DNA of 64,000 nucleotides from positions 1-64,000 of the forward strand of contig JAGAQA010000014.1 of the NCBI GenBank assembly GCA_017622995.1. The letters run 5' to 3'. A program made the translations under genes and the position numbers. The notes below the pieces were generated by a model that worked only from the letters and a program-made list of their open reading frames with translations, made no database searches and was not told where the DNA came from. Below are positions 15,626-25,285 of this stretch, one piece after another (within the stretch, counting starts at the first letter, position 1; each line of letters starts with the position of its first letter). The DNA is from Oscillospiraceae bacterium (GTDB lineage: Bacteria > Bacillota > Clostridia > Oscillospirales > Oscillospiraceae).

Positions 15626-17389
15626 TTAAAAAGCCTTTTTCTTAAATGATGCTGTTAGAATCAGCGGCATTACACAGATCACACTGTAGGCATAACGGAA
15701 TTCCGCATGTACCGGTGTTGCCACAAGCAGGGTGCCGATGACCATAATTGGCATAACTGATGTAAAGAAAGCCTCCTTATCCCGTTTCAGCCATGCGGCA
15801 TACACCGCGAAAATCAGCGCCCAAGAATAAAGGCCAATGCAGGAAACGCACTGCAAGAGCGGGGTCTCGAACAGGGAAGCATAGGATAGATACAGGCTCT
15901 GAGACGCGACGCTGTGCTCCAAGCCAAAGGGATTCTCCTGCCAGAAATGGGGGGCAATCTTTGCATCATACCATCTCCAATAGCTGTAACCACCGTTCCA
16001 GTACCCTTTTGTTTGCTCTACCCAAGCATGAAGATATACAACAGGATTTCGTATTCCCAGCGATACATACAATTTCAGGAACTCCAGCCTATGTTCAGAA
16101 AGATACTGCTGATTGTTTCGTTCCCGAACCAGGGTCTTCATTGGGTCAGATATTCTGCCGATGTAGGTTTCCTGGATCCGATCTACATCCACTACCTGAT
16201 TCAACAGTTCCCTCTGTTCCAATGTCAATGGCTTTCCTTCCAGAACTGTCCGGCTGATTTGCTGCAGCGGCACAGACAGGGACTCAATGGTGTCTGGCTG
16301 TGCAACATCCAGTGCTTTCAAAACAGGGTGCTTCAGTACGAAGCATCCGCAGAGGATTGCCATCAGCACAAGCAGCATTCTCTTATGATCTTTCCAAAAA
16401 AGCATTGCGAAAACAACCACACTCGCCGCAAAGGCCAGGAACCCATTGCTGCGCAAAAGGCAAACGCTAACCCCAGACAGGACCCAGATAAACTGATCTG
16501 CACGATTTCTTTTTCCTTTACCCTTAAGGATTCGGTAGCTGCTGGTGATGAAGAAAGTCGACGCCGCGGCAAAAGGGACATCCCTCCACATGGTGAAACT
16601 ATAGGTGATGTGGTAAGGCATCAGAAGATACCACGCAAAAATTCCTAACGCCAGTTTTCTGTTTCCGGTAAAAACAAAAACCGTGTAAATCACATAGGCA
16701 AAACAGCCAGACAGCAGCAGCACCGAAAACACACTGTATACCGCCACCCCTGCATTGATGCTGCCAAACAGACTAGTGCCCATCATCAGGCACAGGCGAA
16801 TCAGCTGGGTATGATAAAACGGATGGTGATTGGTGTAGGTTCCGGACAAAATCTGCTCAATCTGATCTATGCTGTCCACGGTATAAAGTCCTGGGTAAAA
16901 AACAAGGAACAGCGCCGCAAGATACAGAGAAGCCAGCACCAGCCAGCTGAACACAAGCAGTCGCTTCCCTACTGTGGGATCGGCAAGCCGCTGCCTGCCG
17001 TCAGTACTGCTCATTCTCCAATAGATAACCCGAAAGATCTGGCGAAACAGCAAATACCCGCTTGCCAACATAAGACAAAGGTTCATCACTCTACAGAAGC
17101 TGCCAAGCAATCCATTGTAGTCCAATGGAAACAGGCTAAAGTTTGCCAGCACTACCACAAAGGACAGCAGTGCTGAACCAGCTGCTGCCGCAATGCAGCT
17201 TTCTTTTGACTCCCGTACGGTTCTCATTGTCGGGACATACGCAGATCCTGCCAGAGCCAGAATGGCAATCAACAGATATGGTTCAATGCGCGCATCAGAT
17301 TTTCTCAAAAACACACACCAGTAAACGGCAGCTGCGGCAAGAAGCATCTTATTTACCGTTGCGCATATCGTCTCTTTCTTCAAAACCAT
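15626..17389 (-). CDS. Large polytopic membrane protein, DUF6020-like glycosyltransferase
   Basis: A 587-residue protein with about 12-13 hydrophobic helices. It looks like the DUF6020 group, GT-C-fold-like membrane proteins presumed to use lipid-linked sugars: a first large extracytoplasmic loop has FYPGLYTVDSIDQIEQI followed by YTNHHPFYHTQLIRLC, where the acidic and histidine residues resemble the catalytic loop of GT-C enzymes. Family naming is from memory and function is not proven. The ATG at 17389 is only one base from AGGAG; a TTG two codons later has better spacing and may be the real start. Confidence 0.7.
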   Translation of the reverse strand: MVLKKETICATVNKMLLAAAAVYWCVFLRKSDARIEPYLLIAILALAGSAYVPTMRTVRESKESCIAAAAGSALLSFVVVLANFSLFPLDYNGLLGSFCRVMNLCLMLASGYLLFRQIFRVIYWRMSSTDGRQRLADPTVGKRLLVFSWLVLASLYLAALFLVFYPGLYTVDSIDQIEQILSGTYTNHHPFYHTQLIRLCLMMGTSLFGSINAGVAVYSVFSVLLLSGCFAYVIYTVFVFTGNRKLALGIFAWYLLMPYHITYSFTMWRDVPFAAASTFFITSSYRILKGKGKRNRADQFIWVLSGVSVCLLRSNGFLAFAASVVVFAMLFWKDHKRMLLVLMAILCGCFVLKHPVLKALDVAQPDTIESLSVPLQQISRTVLEGKPLTLEQRELLNQVVDVDRIQETYIGRISDPMKTLVRERNNQQYLSEHRLEFLKLYVSLGIRNPVVYLHAWVEQTKGYWNGGYSYWRWYDAKIAPHFWQENPFGLEHSVASQSLYLSYASLFETPLLQCVSCIGLYSWALIFAVYAAWLKRDKEAFFTSVMPIMVIGTLLVATPVHAEFRYAYSVICVMPLILTASFKKKAF

Positions 17390-17406
17390 TCTCCTAATTT
17401 CCCCAA

Positions 17407-18183
17407 TTAAAAATCAATCACACCCAGAAGATTCAACCCCAGCTTGACAAACAGCAGCGCCAACACCAGGAACATGACGATGCGGATTTTTCCGCCGCCG
17501 CCCCGGATGGCAAACCGGGCACCCAGGTAGTTCCCCAGCATGGAGGAGGCCATTGCCGGAATGCCGATGGTAAACAGTATGTCCCCATCCAGGAAATAGA
17601 TCACCATAGATGCCACGTTGGAAGCAAGATTGGCGATCTTCGCGCAGCCGGAGGATTTCACCAGGGTATAGCCAAGACCCAGGGAAAAGCCGATTGCCAG
17701 GAAGGTGCCGGTGCCGGGCCCCACCAGGCCATCGTAGAGGCCCACCAGGAGGCCCACCCCCAGAGAAATCAGAATGGTGGCACAGGTTCCCTTATCCGGC
17801 TTTTCCTCCACCCCGAAGTTCCGGGACAGTACCAGAATCACCGCAACCACAGGAAGCGTTCCCACCACAATCCCCTGCAGGACATCCTCCCGGAGGTATA
17901 CCGCCAGGGAGGTTCCAACGCTGGAGCCTGCCAGCGATCCCAGGGCTGCCGGAATGGCACAGAGCCAGTTAATATTGCCGGAACGGGCATAGCGCCAGGA
18001 AGCAAGGGCCGTACCGAAGCCGTTGGCAAACTTGTTGGTTCCCGCCGCGATTTTCATGGGAACCCCCGCCAGCAGGTAGGCCGGAATAGAAATCACTCCG
18101 CCGCCCCCGGCAACGGAATCCACAAAGCCCGCCACAAATACCAGCGGACAGACGATCAAAAAGGTCCAAACGGTGATGTGCAT
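17407..18183 (-). CDS. TSUP family (TauE/SafE) membrane exporter
   Basis: A 258-residue, roughly eight-helix permease of the sulfite exporter TauE/SafE family. The first repeat carries AGFVDSVAGGGGVISIPAYL and the second GLYDGLVGPGTGTFLAIGF, the paired glycine-rich motifs of the family. Members move sulfite, sulfoacetate or other small organic anions; the substrate cannot be read here. The ATG at 18183 begins the first helix. It is transcribed divergently from the aldo/keto reductase, with a -10 TATAAT at 18217-18222. Confidence 0.88.
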   Translation of the reverse strand: MHITVWTFLIVCPLVFVAGFVDSVAGGGGVISIPAYLLAGVPMKIAAGTNKFANGFGTALASWRYARSGNINWLCAIPAALGSLAGSSVGTSLAVYLREDVLQGIVVGTLPVVAVILVLSRNFGVEEKPDKGTCATILISLGVGLLVGLYDGLVGPGTGTFLAIGFSLGLGYTLVKSSGCAKIANLASNVASMVIYFLDGDILFTIGIPAMASSMLGNYLGARFAIRGGGGKIRIVMFLVLALLFVKLGLNLLGVIDF

Positions 18184-18289
18184 GGTTATTCTCTCTTTTC
18201 TTCTCTTTGTCCTTCTATTATACCGCCGTTTTCCGGTACTTTCCACTGTGAAATCTACCGAAAGCCGGGTCAGAAACCGGTTTTCCCCA

Positions 18290-18318
18290 TTGCGATTTTC
18301 CCAAGGCAGCGGTATAAT
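18290..18318 (+). promoter_or_regulatory. Aldo/keto reductase promoter
   Basis: TTGCGA (18290-18295), 17 bases, TATAAT (18313-18318), 30 bases before the start codon. Confidence 0.75.
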
Positions 18319-18347
18319 GGAGGCAGAAATTGCAGGAGGTTTTGCAT

Positions 18348-19526
18348 ATGCAGTACCGCAGTGACCGATACGGCAATCCCATTTCCGTTCTGGGCTATGG
18401 CTGTATGCGTTTTACCCAGACCGCCGGAAAAATCGACATAGACAAAGCCGAGCAGGAAATCATGGAAGCTTTCCATGCCGGTGTGAATTATTTCGATACC
18501 GCCTATGTTTACCCCGGCAGCGAAGCCGCACTGGGCCAGATTCTCGCCCGGAACCACATCCGGGATCAGGTAAACATTGCCACCAAGCTTCCCCATTACC
18601 TGATCAAAAAACCAGACAGCATGGAAACCTACTTCGCGGAGGAGCTGCGGCGGCTGCAAACCGATCATGTGGACTACTACCTGATGCACATGCTCACGGA
18701 TACCAAAACCTGGGAGCGACTGGTGGAGCTGGGGATCCTTCCCTGGCTGGAGGAAAAGAAAAAAAGCGGTGCCATCCGTCAGGTGGGCTTCTCCTACCAC
18801 GGAAACAGCGACATGTTCTGTAAGCTCCTGGAGGTCTACGACTGGGATTTCTGTCAGATCCAATACAACTATCTGGACGAAAACTCCCAGGCAGGCACCA
18901 CAGGGCTCCATCGGGCGGCGGAAAAAGGGCTGCCGGTGATCATCATGGAGCCTTTGCGGGGCGGCCGGCTGACAAACGGCTTGCCCGGCTCTGCCAAAAA
19001 AGTAATGGAACGCGCCCACGTAGAACGTACCCCTGCCCAGTGGGCCTTCTCCTGGCTGTGGGACCAGAAGGAGGTCACCTGTGTGCTCTCCGGCATGAAC
19101 TCCCTGGAAATGGTCCGGGAAAATGTCCGCACCGCCGACAGCGCCAGAGCAGGCTCTTTCACGGAGGAAGACCGGACGGTTCTGCGCAGAGTGGTGGATG
19201 CCATCAATGAAAACATGAAGGTCGGCTGCACCGGCTGCCGCTACTGTATGCCCTGCCCCAGAGGCGTGGATATTCCCGGCACCTTTGCCGCCTACAACCG
19301 GCTCTCCTCCGACGGCTACTGGAAAGCTCTGGCAGAATACTTTATGATCACCGGCGTCCGCAGGGACTATACCGGTCCCGGCAACTGCATCGGCTGCGGG
19401 AAATGCGAGCAGCACTGCCCCCAGCACATTTCCATTCGGGAAGAGCTGAAAAACGCGAAAAAGGCCATGGAGGGACTGCCCTATCAAGCGGGAAGACGGG
19501 TGCTTCCCTATATCATGCGCTACTAA
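18348..19526 (+). CDS. Aldo/keto reductase with C-terminal ferredoxin domain
   Basis: A 392-residue fusion. The N-terminal barrel has the AKR tetrad: Asp/Tyr in FDTAYVYPGSE, Lys in IATKLPHYL and His in DYYLMHMLTD. The C-terminal part adds cysteine motifs CTGCRYCMPCPRGVDIP and CIGCGKCEQHCPQHISI, which would bind iron-sulfur clusters. Such enzymes are common in gut anaerobes and are thought to use ferredoxin-linked electrons for carbonyl reduction; substrate unknown. AGGAGG lies 9 bases upstream of the ATG. The XRE gene follows 8 bases later. Confidence 0.9.
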   Translation: MQYRSDRYGNPISVLGYGCMRFTQTAGKIDIDKAEQEIMEAFHAGVNYFDTAYVYPGSEAALGQILARNHIRDQVNIATKLPHYLIKKPDSMETYFAEELRRLQTDHVDYYLMHMLTDTKTWERLVELGILPWLEEKKKSGAIRQVGFSYHGNSDMFCKLLEVYDWDFCQIQYNYLDENSQAGTTGLHRAAEKGLPVIIMEPLRGGRLTNGLPGSAKKVMERAHVERTPAQWAFSWLWDQKEVTCVLSGMNSLEMVRENVRTADSARAGSFTEEDRTVLRRVVDAINENMKVGCTGCRYCMPCPRGVDIPGTFAAYNRLSSDGYWKALAEYFMITGVRRDYTGPGNCIGCGKCEQHCPQHISIREELKNAKKAMEGLPYQAGRRVLPYIMRY

Positions 19527-19534
19527 GGATGCCT

Positions 19535-19939
19535 ATGGGAAAGAAAACAGGAGAATTGATTCGCGGGGCCCGAACCGGGGCCAAAATGACCCAGCAGCAG
19601 CTGGCAAAGGCAGTCGGTCTGACCCCCGGAGAAATCGGCAAGGCCGAACGTGGAGAGCTGGACCTGACCCAGGCCGCACTGAAAGCCATTGCCAAAGCCA
19701 CCGGCGTTACACAGGCCTCCCTGCTGAATGGGGAGAAAGCTCAGAAAGCACCAGCAAAGCCCCCCTCCGGCGGGCTGAAGCTGAATGCCGCGGAGCAGAA
19801 GCTGGTAAGGCTTTATCGCTCCGCCACCCAGGATCAGAAAAACGATGCCCTGCGGATTCTGAACGGCGAGAAAACGGAAGTCGAGCAGCTGGTGGATGCT
19901 ATGCTCGGCGAAAAATGGAAGAAAAAGTTCAAAAAATAG
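19535..19939 (+). CDS. XRE-type helix-turn-helix protein
   Basis: A 134-residue protein with an N-terminal Cro/CI helix-turn-helix (GARTGAKMTQQQLAKAVG followed by EIGKAERGELDLT, about residues 9-45), a Lys/Ala/Pro linker, and a C-terminal helical segment with AAEQKLVRLYRSATQDQK and a basic end. Two ATGs (19529 and 19535) are possible; the second is better spaced from AAGG. It is probably cotranscribed with the reductase and might regulate it, but no operator is evident. Confidence 0.85.
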   Translation: MGKKTGELIRGARTGAKMTQQQLAKAVGLTPGEIGKAERGELDLTQAALKAIAKATGVTQASLLNGEKAQKAPAKPPSGGLKLNAAEQKLVRLYRSATQDQKNDALRILNGEKTEVEQLVDAMLGEKWKKKFKK

Positions 19940-19944
19940 CAAGA

Positions 19945-19971
19945 ATCCGGGACCCATAGACGGTCCCGGAT
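19945..19971 (+). terminator. Terminator after the XRE gene
   Basis: Arms ATCCGGGACC and GGTCCCGGAT followed by ATTTGTTGTT. Confidence 0.75.
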
Positions 19972-19986
19972 ATTTGTTGTTCATAC

Positions 19987-20140
19987 TGAGTCTCTTATAA
20001 AAGCAGACGCGAGTTTGCGAGAAGCAACTTTTATTTGAGACTCATAATGAGACGGGAAAATGTGATTTTCCTTCCTAAAATCACATTTTCGGCAGCGCTG
20101 CTGAGCGATGCCTTTCAAATTGAAAGATCACTTTCAATTT
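19987..20140. repeat. Multi-hairpin intergenic element
   Basis: Three successive inverted repeats fill the gap between convergent genes: arms 19987-20003 with 20028-20044 (15 of 17 paired), 20058-20070 with 20077-20089 (perfect 13 bp), and two self-complementary TTTCAAATTGAAA-type blocks at 20112-20143. No gene is present. It could serve as transcription end for the amylase-family gene; its stacked design recalls the cluster at 22-219. Confidence 0.55.
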
Positions 20141-20150
20141 GAAAATGGTA

Positions 20151-21803
20151 TCAGTTCCAGAAATACACCCTGGCTTCATAGGGATTCAGCCGGTCCTCTT
20201 CCGGTTCCGGATAGTTGCACAGAATCCGTTTTCCCTTGTCCAGGTGGAATTCCTTGGGGGGCCGGAATTTCCGTACACGGTCGCTGAAGGAGCAGATCAC
20301 CAGAATTTTCTGCCGGTCATCTCGCATGGAATACATGTAGAGCCAATCGCTTCCCTTTCTGTATTCCTGATAGGTGCCCCAGCGGACACAGCTGAGCTTT
20401 TTCCGCAGGCCGATGGCCAGGCGGTAGTAATTCAGAACGGAATTTCTGTCCGGCTCCTGCCGGGCAACGTTGATTTCCCGATAGTTTTCATTGACCGCAA
20501 ACCAGGGTTTCCCCGTTGTAAAGCCGGCGTTTTCGCTGTCGTCCCACTGCATCAGTGTCCGGGCGGAGTCCCGGGAGCAGCGCCACAGCTTGTGCAGCCG
20601 CTGCCGTGGAGTCAGCTTGCGGGCTTTGTGGGTATAATAGTAACGGGTTGCCACATCTTCATAATCTTCCCAGCTCGACGGATGCCAGTTGGTCATGCCG
20701 ATCTCCTGCCCCTGGTAGAGGAAGGGCGTACCTTTCTGAAAAAGGTAGGCGGTTGCCAGCATCTTGCCGCTGGCCTCCCGGAAGGCTTCGCTTCCATACC
20801 GGGAGATGATCCGGGGGTGATCGTGGTTTTCCAGGAACAGCATATTCCAGCCCTTCCCATCCAGCTTCTTCTGCCAGGTACGGAAAGCTCTTTTCAGTTT
20901 CCGCAAATGGAATTTTGTTGGGAAGTAGTCCTGGAAAAAGCAATCGGCGCACATGGCCTCGTTCTGGATCATCATATCGATTTGCTTATCCGGCCCCTCG
21001 TCTATGTATTTGAGGGCAACCTTCGGCGTGACCATGGGTGCCTCCGCCAGGGTCATGCAGTCATACTGGGAGAGCACTTCATCCCGGAACTCTCTCAGAT
21101 ACGCATGGATGTGGGGGCCGTGATTGTAATAGAAAATGCCCTTGTATACCGGAAGAATCCGGTCGTCCGGCAGACCCTCTTTTTTGGAGATAAACGTGAT
21201 TACGTCCTCCCGAAAGCCGTCCACCCCTTTGTCCAGCCAGAAGCGCATGATTTTTTTGACTTCCTCACGGACAAGCGGATTGTCCATATTGAGGTCCGGC
21301 TGCTTTACCGCAAACAGATGCAGATAGTATTCCCTACGGACCGGGTCAAAGGTCCAGGCCTTGCCCTCAAAATGGGAGTCCCAGTTGTTGGGCAGCTTGC
21401 CGTCATCCCGCAGAGGGCGCCAGATATAATAATCCGTATAGGGATCGATTCTGCGGCGGCTCTTCTGAAACCATTCGTGTTCGTCACTGGTGTGGTTGAT
21501 CACCAGATCCATGATCACCTTCATTCCCCGGTTATGGGCTTCCCGCAGGCAGGTCTCAAAGGCCTCCATGCCGCCGAATTGGGGGTCTATGTCCATGTAG
21601 TCCGAAATATCATAGCCGCAATCCGCTCCGGGGGATGGATATAAGGGAGAAAACCAGATTCCATCGCAGCCCAGGCTCTTGATATAATCCAGCTTTTCAA
21701 TCACGCCGTACAGATCGCCCATGCCATCGCCGTTTCCGTCCCGGAAGCTCCGGGGCCAGATCTGATAAAACACGGTATTCTTATACCAATCCGTATGAAC
21801 CAT
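20151..21803 (-). CDS. GH13 alpha-glucosidase / oligo-1,6-glucosidase
   Basis: A 550-residue cytoplasmic alpha-amylase-family enzyme that probably hydrolyses short alpha-glucans or isomalto-oligosaccharides. The barrel motifs are complete: MKVIMDLVINHTSDEH (region I), VDGFREDVITFI with the nucleophile Asp (II), MTLAEAPMV with the acid/base Glu (III) and LFLENHDHPRIISRYG (IV). The N terminus WYKNTVFYQIWPRSFRDGNG is typical of the GH13_31 group. No signal peptide. It is the last gene of the glycan cluster, 10 bases after the glycosyltransferase, and has a strong GGAGG site. Confidence 0.92.
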   Translation of the reverse strand: MVHTDWYKNTVFYQIWPRSFRDGNGDGMGDLYGVIEKLDYIKSLGCDGIWFSPLYPSPGADCGYDISDYMDIDPQFGGMEAFETCLREAHNRGMKVIMDLVINHTSDEHEWFQKSRRRIDPYTDYYIWRPLRDDGKLPNNWDSHFEGKAWTFDPVRREYYLHLFAVKQPDLNMDNPLVREEVKKIMRFWLDKGVDGFREDVITFISKKEGLPDDRILPVYKGIFYYNHGPHIHAYLREFRDEVLSQYDCMTLAEAPMVTPKVALKYIDEGPDKQIDMMIQNEAMCADCFFQDYFPTKFHLRKLKRAFRTWQKKLDGKGWNMLFLENHDHPRIISRYGSEAFREASGKMLATAYLFQKGTPFLYQGQEIGMTNWHPSSWEDYEDVATRYYYTHKARKLTPRQRLHKLWRCSRDSARTLMQWDDSENAGFTTGKPWFAVNENYREINVARQEPDRNSVLNYYRLAIGLRKKLSCVRWGTYQEYRKGSDWLYMYSMRDDRQKILVICSFSDRVRKFRPPKEFHLDKGKRILCNYPEPEEDRLNPYEARVYFWN

Positions 21804-21813
21804 AGGCTCCTCC

Positions 21814-22983
21814 TTATTGTTTTGTCAGCTTCCGCCGGAGCTTCTTCCCGGTTTCCCGCAAGAATAAGGATACAACATCTTTTTTATAGGGATAACTGAT
21901 GCCCCGGATATAATACTGAGCATCCCCCGCCCGGGAAGACCGGGTCCCGGGCAGTTTCTTGGCGTTGGGACTCAGCTTATAAAGGCGGATCACATTGCCC
22001 GGCACCTCCGCCAGCACATTCCACTCCTGAGGCCGCATCTCCCTGCCAAAGGAGCAGATGACTTCTCCGCCTTCCACACCGGAGGTTGTGAGCAGGTAGT
22101 CCTTCCCTTCAAAGTCGGTTTTCGCGCCATAGAGATCGATACAGGCATCTTTTCCCAGGAACTGCACCAGATACAGGTTTTCCATCCACTGATCATAAAC
22201 CGCCTTGGATTCTTCCAGGCGAGAAAGCCGCAGCGCTCCTGTCCTTCCGGCTGCCATCAGCGGCACCTGGAACGTATTCTCACTTTCAGAGAAATTCACC
22301 CCGGCATCGGAAAAGCAGGTTGTTCTTGCTACCCGGGGATATAGGAAAAACCGATCCGTTTCAATGCAGAACGCAATATGGTATTTGAGCCAGGAGTGCT
22401 TTCCCCAATCCTTGATATGCTCCGGAATTTTGGCGGACGCGGCAAAATCGTAGTCGGAATGCTCCGTGAACCAGGCTTTAAACAAGGCCCATTGCTCTTT
22501 TGTCCACATCTGTCCCCAGGAGCAGGCGTAGCGGAAATACCAGTTGTCGAAGCCGTCCTCCAAGGGTTCAAACACCTTTTCCGTCAGCTGGCTCAGGCGG
22601 TGATTGTAAAGCGCCACACCGGCAATTCTGTCCTGCCCCTGTACAAAGGCGCAGCACTCCTGAGCATAGCGGTAAAAGTCCGGGGAAACCACCAGATCAT
22701 CCTCCAACAGGATGATTCCATCGTGTTCCTGAGTCAGATCGCCGCAGGTGAGAATGTGCCGCTTGAGCCCCAGATTCTCCGGCCGGTAAATCACCCGTTT
22801 TTCGCCGTAGGGCCAGGGAAACGCATCCGCGTATTGGAGGACCTCCTGGTTGTCGCCTCTGTCGATGCTGATAATCAGCTCCACCGGTTCCCGGGGATAC
22901 TCCCCCCGGGACAAGGATGCCAATATCCGTTTCAGAGATTCCAGACGGTTATAGGCCACCACCACTATGGGAATATCAGCCAT
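21814..22983 (-). CDS. GT2-like glycosyltransferase
   Basis: A 389-residue GT-A-fold glycosyltransferase. The start IPIVVVAYNRLESLKRILAS and the metal-binding ILLEDDLVVSPDFY are typical; the overall pattern resembles the GNT-I/nucleotide-sugar branch. Donor and acceptor are unknown. No membrane helix is evident. It overlaps the upstream gene by 8 bases, within a cluster that looks dedicated to one surface glycan. Confidence 0.85.
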   Translation of the reverse strand: MADIPIVVVAYNRLESLKRILASLSRGEYPREPVELIISIDRGDNQEVLQYADAFPWPYGEKRVIYRPENLGLKRHILTCGDLTQEHDGIILLEDDLVVSPDFYRYAQECCAFVQGQDRIAGVALYNHRLSQLTEKVFEPLEDGFDNWYFRYACSWGQMWTKEQWALFKAWFTEHSDYDFAASAKIPEHIKDWGKHSWLKYHIAFCIETDRFFLYPRVARTTCFSDAGVNFSESENTFQVPLMAAGRTGALRLSRLEESKAVYDQWMENLYLVQFLGKDACIDLYGAKTDFEGKDYLLTTSGVEGGEVICSFGREMRPQEWNVLAEVPGNVIRLYKLSPNAKKLPGTRSSRAGDAQYYIRGISYPYKKDVVSLFLRETGKKLRRKLTKQ

Positions 22984-24097
22984 GCTTTCCCCCTCCTTCC
23001 GCGATTTTCAGTGCCTGGGCATAGCCGCGCGCCGCCAGCCGGAAGCTGAATTTCTCCCCCAGTTCTTCCCGCATGGAGTCTGCCGGGAACTGCTCACTCA
23101 GCAGTCTATCCAGGCAGGCTGCAAATTCCTCCGGCTTTTCCGGGTCAGCGATCAAGCCGTTTACGCCGGGTTCAATGACATCATAGGCCCCATCCGCGTA
23201 ACATGAGGCGGCAATGGGCACACCCGCGCAGCCGGCCTCCACCAGGATCAGGCCAAAGCAGTCCGACCGGGAGGGCACCGCCAACAGGCTTGCCTTGCTG
23301 TATTCCTCCAGAAGCGCCTGTCCTTCCCGGTAGCCCAGAAAAACCACCCGATCCCCGAGGCCCAAGGCTTCGGTTTTTTCCTTTACAAGCTGCTCTTCGC
23401 CGCCCACATCGTTCCCCACCACCCGCAGGCAGCAGGGTGTCTTTGCCCTTGCCAGCGCTTCCACCAGCAGATCCAGTCCTTTCTCGTGGGAGATACGGCC
23501 CACATACAGAATCCTGCCGGGTTCCGGCGCTCTTTGAAGCGCCAGGAAGGGTCCCGTTGGCACCGTCAGGAAACTGACGGCTATTTTTTCCTCGGCGGCA
23601 CCCCAATGGAGCAGTTTTTCCTTTGCCTTGGTTGAGCTGGCCAGAAACCCGTCGGAACGGGAGATGATCAGCTTCCGGGTCAGCTTTTGAATCCTGCCGA
23701 TGTAGGTTTCGGACCGCAGGGTACCGTCCGTCAGATTAATATACGGAATCCCACGGCCTTTCGCCCAGAGGAAGGCCTGCACCGCAGACAGGTTGTACTC
23801 CGATCCAATGATCACATCCGGATTCAGGTTCTTTAACATCCCCCTTAAGCCTTTGGGAATATGAATAAACCGGGTGGCTGTGCCGCCGGTTTCTCCGCCC
23901 TTGACCGACAAAACACGGGACGACTGAAAATAGGTATCCTTCAATCCTTCCGTATTCTGGGTCCATGCACGGTCGCTCTCCTTGCGGCTGGTGTACAGGA
24001 TCTGAAACCGATACTCCGTCTGTGTTTCCTGTAGATAGGAAAAGAGCGCCGTACGGTAAGGAGAGGGAATGTTGCTGATGATCAGCACCTTTTTCAT
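22976..24097 (-). CDS. Glycosyltransferase family 4 protein
   Basis: A 373-residue GT-B enzyme. The C-terminal domain shows GRILYVGRISHEKGLDLLVE, then SLLAVPSRSDCFGLILVEAG with the retaining-GT4 E-x7-E region. The N-terminal domain begins KKVLIISNIPSPYRTALF. It overlaps both neighbours by a few bases, which implies translational coupling. Substrate unknown. Confidence 0.9.
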   Translation of the reverse strand: MKKVLIISNIPSPYRTALFSYLQETQTEYRFQILYTSRKESDRAWTQNTEGLKDTYFQSSRVLSVKGGETGGTATRFIHIPKGLRGMLKNLNPDVIIGSEYNLSAVQAFLWAKGRGIPYINLTDGTLRSETYIGRIQKLTRKLIISRSDGFLASSTKAKEKLLHWGAAEEKIAVSFLTVPTGPFLALQRAPEPGRILYVGRISHEKGLDLLVEALARAKTPCCLRVVGNDVGGEEQLVKEKTEALGLGDRVVFLGYREGQALLEEYSKASLLAVPSRSDCFGLILVEAGCAGVPIAASCYADGAYDVIEPGVNGLIADPEKPEEFAACLDRLLSEQFPADSMREELGEKFSFRLAARGYAQALKIAEGGGKHG

Positions 24098-25284
24098 TCT
24101 GCGCTTCCCTTCCTTTCCATGGCATGGTCATAAATCTCCATCAGACGGCGATAGTTGTTTTCCGGGGTCATATAGGCGTGATACTCCCGGCTGGCGTTTT
24201 CACACCAGGGCGTTTGGGTATCCTTCAGAAATGCCTGGACGGTATCCGCAATAGACTGAGGGGATTTCTGGTTGAATTTCATTCCGGTAACCCCCTGCTT
24301 TACCAGGCTGCCGCCGTTTCCCAGGTCGGAAACCAGCACCGGCGTTCCCACGCTGTAGCTTTCCGCAATGCACATTGGGAAGCCTTCATAGCACTGTGTA
24401 GGCAAAATCAGCGCCCGGCTGGTGGCAAGAAGACGGCGGATATTTTCATTGGGCAGCCGTCCTGCCAAGGACACATTGCGCATTTTGTTTTCCTGAATAA
24501 AGCCCAGGCACCAGCTTTCCAGAGGTCCGTCTCCGCAGATCACCAGTCTGGGCCCATCCGCCCCCAGCAGTCGCCAGGCCTCCAGCAAAACCCGCAGTCC
24601 CTTTAGCTCCTCCAGGCGGGAGGCAAAGATAATCCGGTCAGCCCGGGCTTCCATAGGAACCAGCGCTTCCGTCTGAACCACAAAGTTCGGCTTTACCAGC
24701 ACGTTTTCCGGCCGGATTCCCTTCAGCGTCAACAGTTTTCTGCGGTTAAACTCCGTCAGGCAGATATAGTTCAGATACTTGTAAATGCCGGTCATCCGGT
24801 GGAACCGGGTTGCCATCACGCAGCCCAGGGTTTGGATCCGGCTGCCGCGGTAACAGCGGTGGCGAACGGCACAGCCCAGACCATCGGTCAGGCAGTCCTC
24901 ACATACCGCGCCGTCCCGGAAAAACACCGCGCCGGGGCACAGCATCCGGAAATTGTGGATGGTCTGTACCACGGGAACCCTGCGGCTCTTTGCCCCATAG
25001 TACACCGCGGGAGAAATCAGCATCAGGGTATTGTGCACATGAACCAGGTCAATCTGCTCCTGGCGGATTACTTTCCGTATCTCCCGGTAGGTCCGGGGGT
25101 TGAAAACCAAGATAAAGGGAAGCAGCAGTTTTTGAAGTCCCCTTTGATCCTTCAGCTCTGTATTGTCACGGGTGTAGAGAATCACCTTATGGCCGTGGCT
25201 TTCCAGCAAAGCCTTTTCCGCTGCCACAACAGCGTCTTCTCCCCCCGGAATCTGGTAGTGATTATGGACAATCAGAATGTTCAT
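24094..25284 (-). CDS. Glycosyltransferase family 4 protein
   Basis: A 396-residue GT-B enzyme starting MNILIVHNHYQIPGGEDAVV, a common beginning in capsule and exopolysaccharide GT4 enzymes. It has a four-cysteine insert (CEDCLTDGLGCAVRHRC) typical of this subgroup and C-terminal LILPTQCYEGFPMCIAESYS. It lies one base after the wecG-like gene, which probably builds the acceptor that this enzyme extends. Confidence 0.9.
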   Translation of the reverse strand: MNILIVHNHYQIPGGEDAVVAAEKALLESHGHKVILYTRDNTELKDQRGLQKLLLPFILVFNPRTYREIRKVIRQEQIDLVHVHNTLMLISPAVYYGAKSRRVPVVQTIHNFRMLCPGAVFFRDGAVCEDCLTDGLGCAVRHRCYRGSRIQTLGCVMATRFHRMTGIYKYLNYICLTEFNRRKLLTLKGIRPENVLVKPNFVVQTEALVPMEARADRIIFASRLEELKGLRVLLEAWRLLGADGPRLVICGDGPLESWCLGFIQENKMRNVSLAGRLPNENIRRLLATSRALILPTQCYEGFPMCIAESYSVGTPVLVSDLGNGGSLVKQGVTGMKFNQKSPQSIADTVQAFLKDTQTPWCENASREYHAYMTPENNYRRLMEIYDHAMERKGSAE

Positions 25285-25285
25285 A

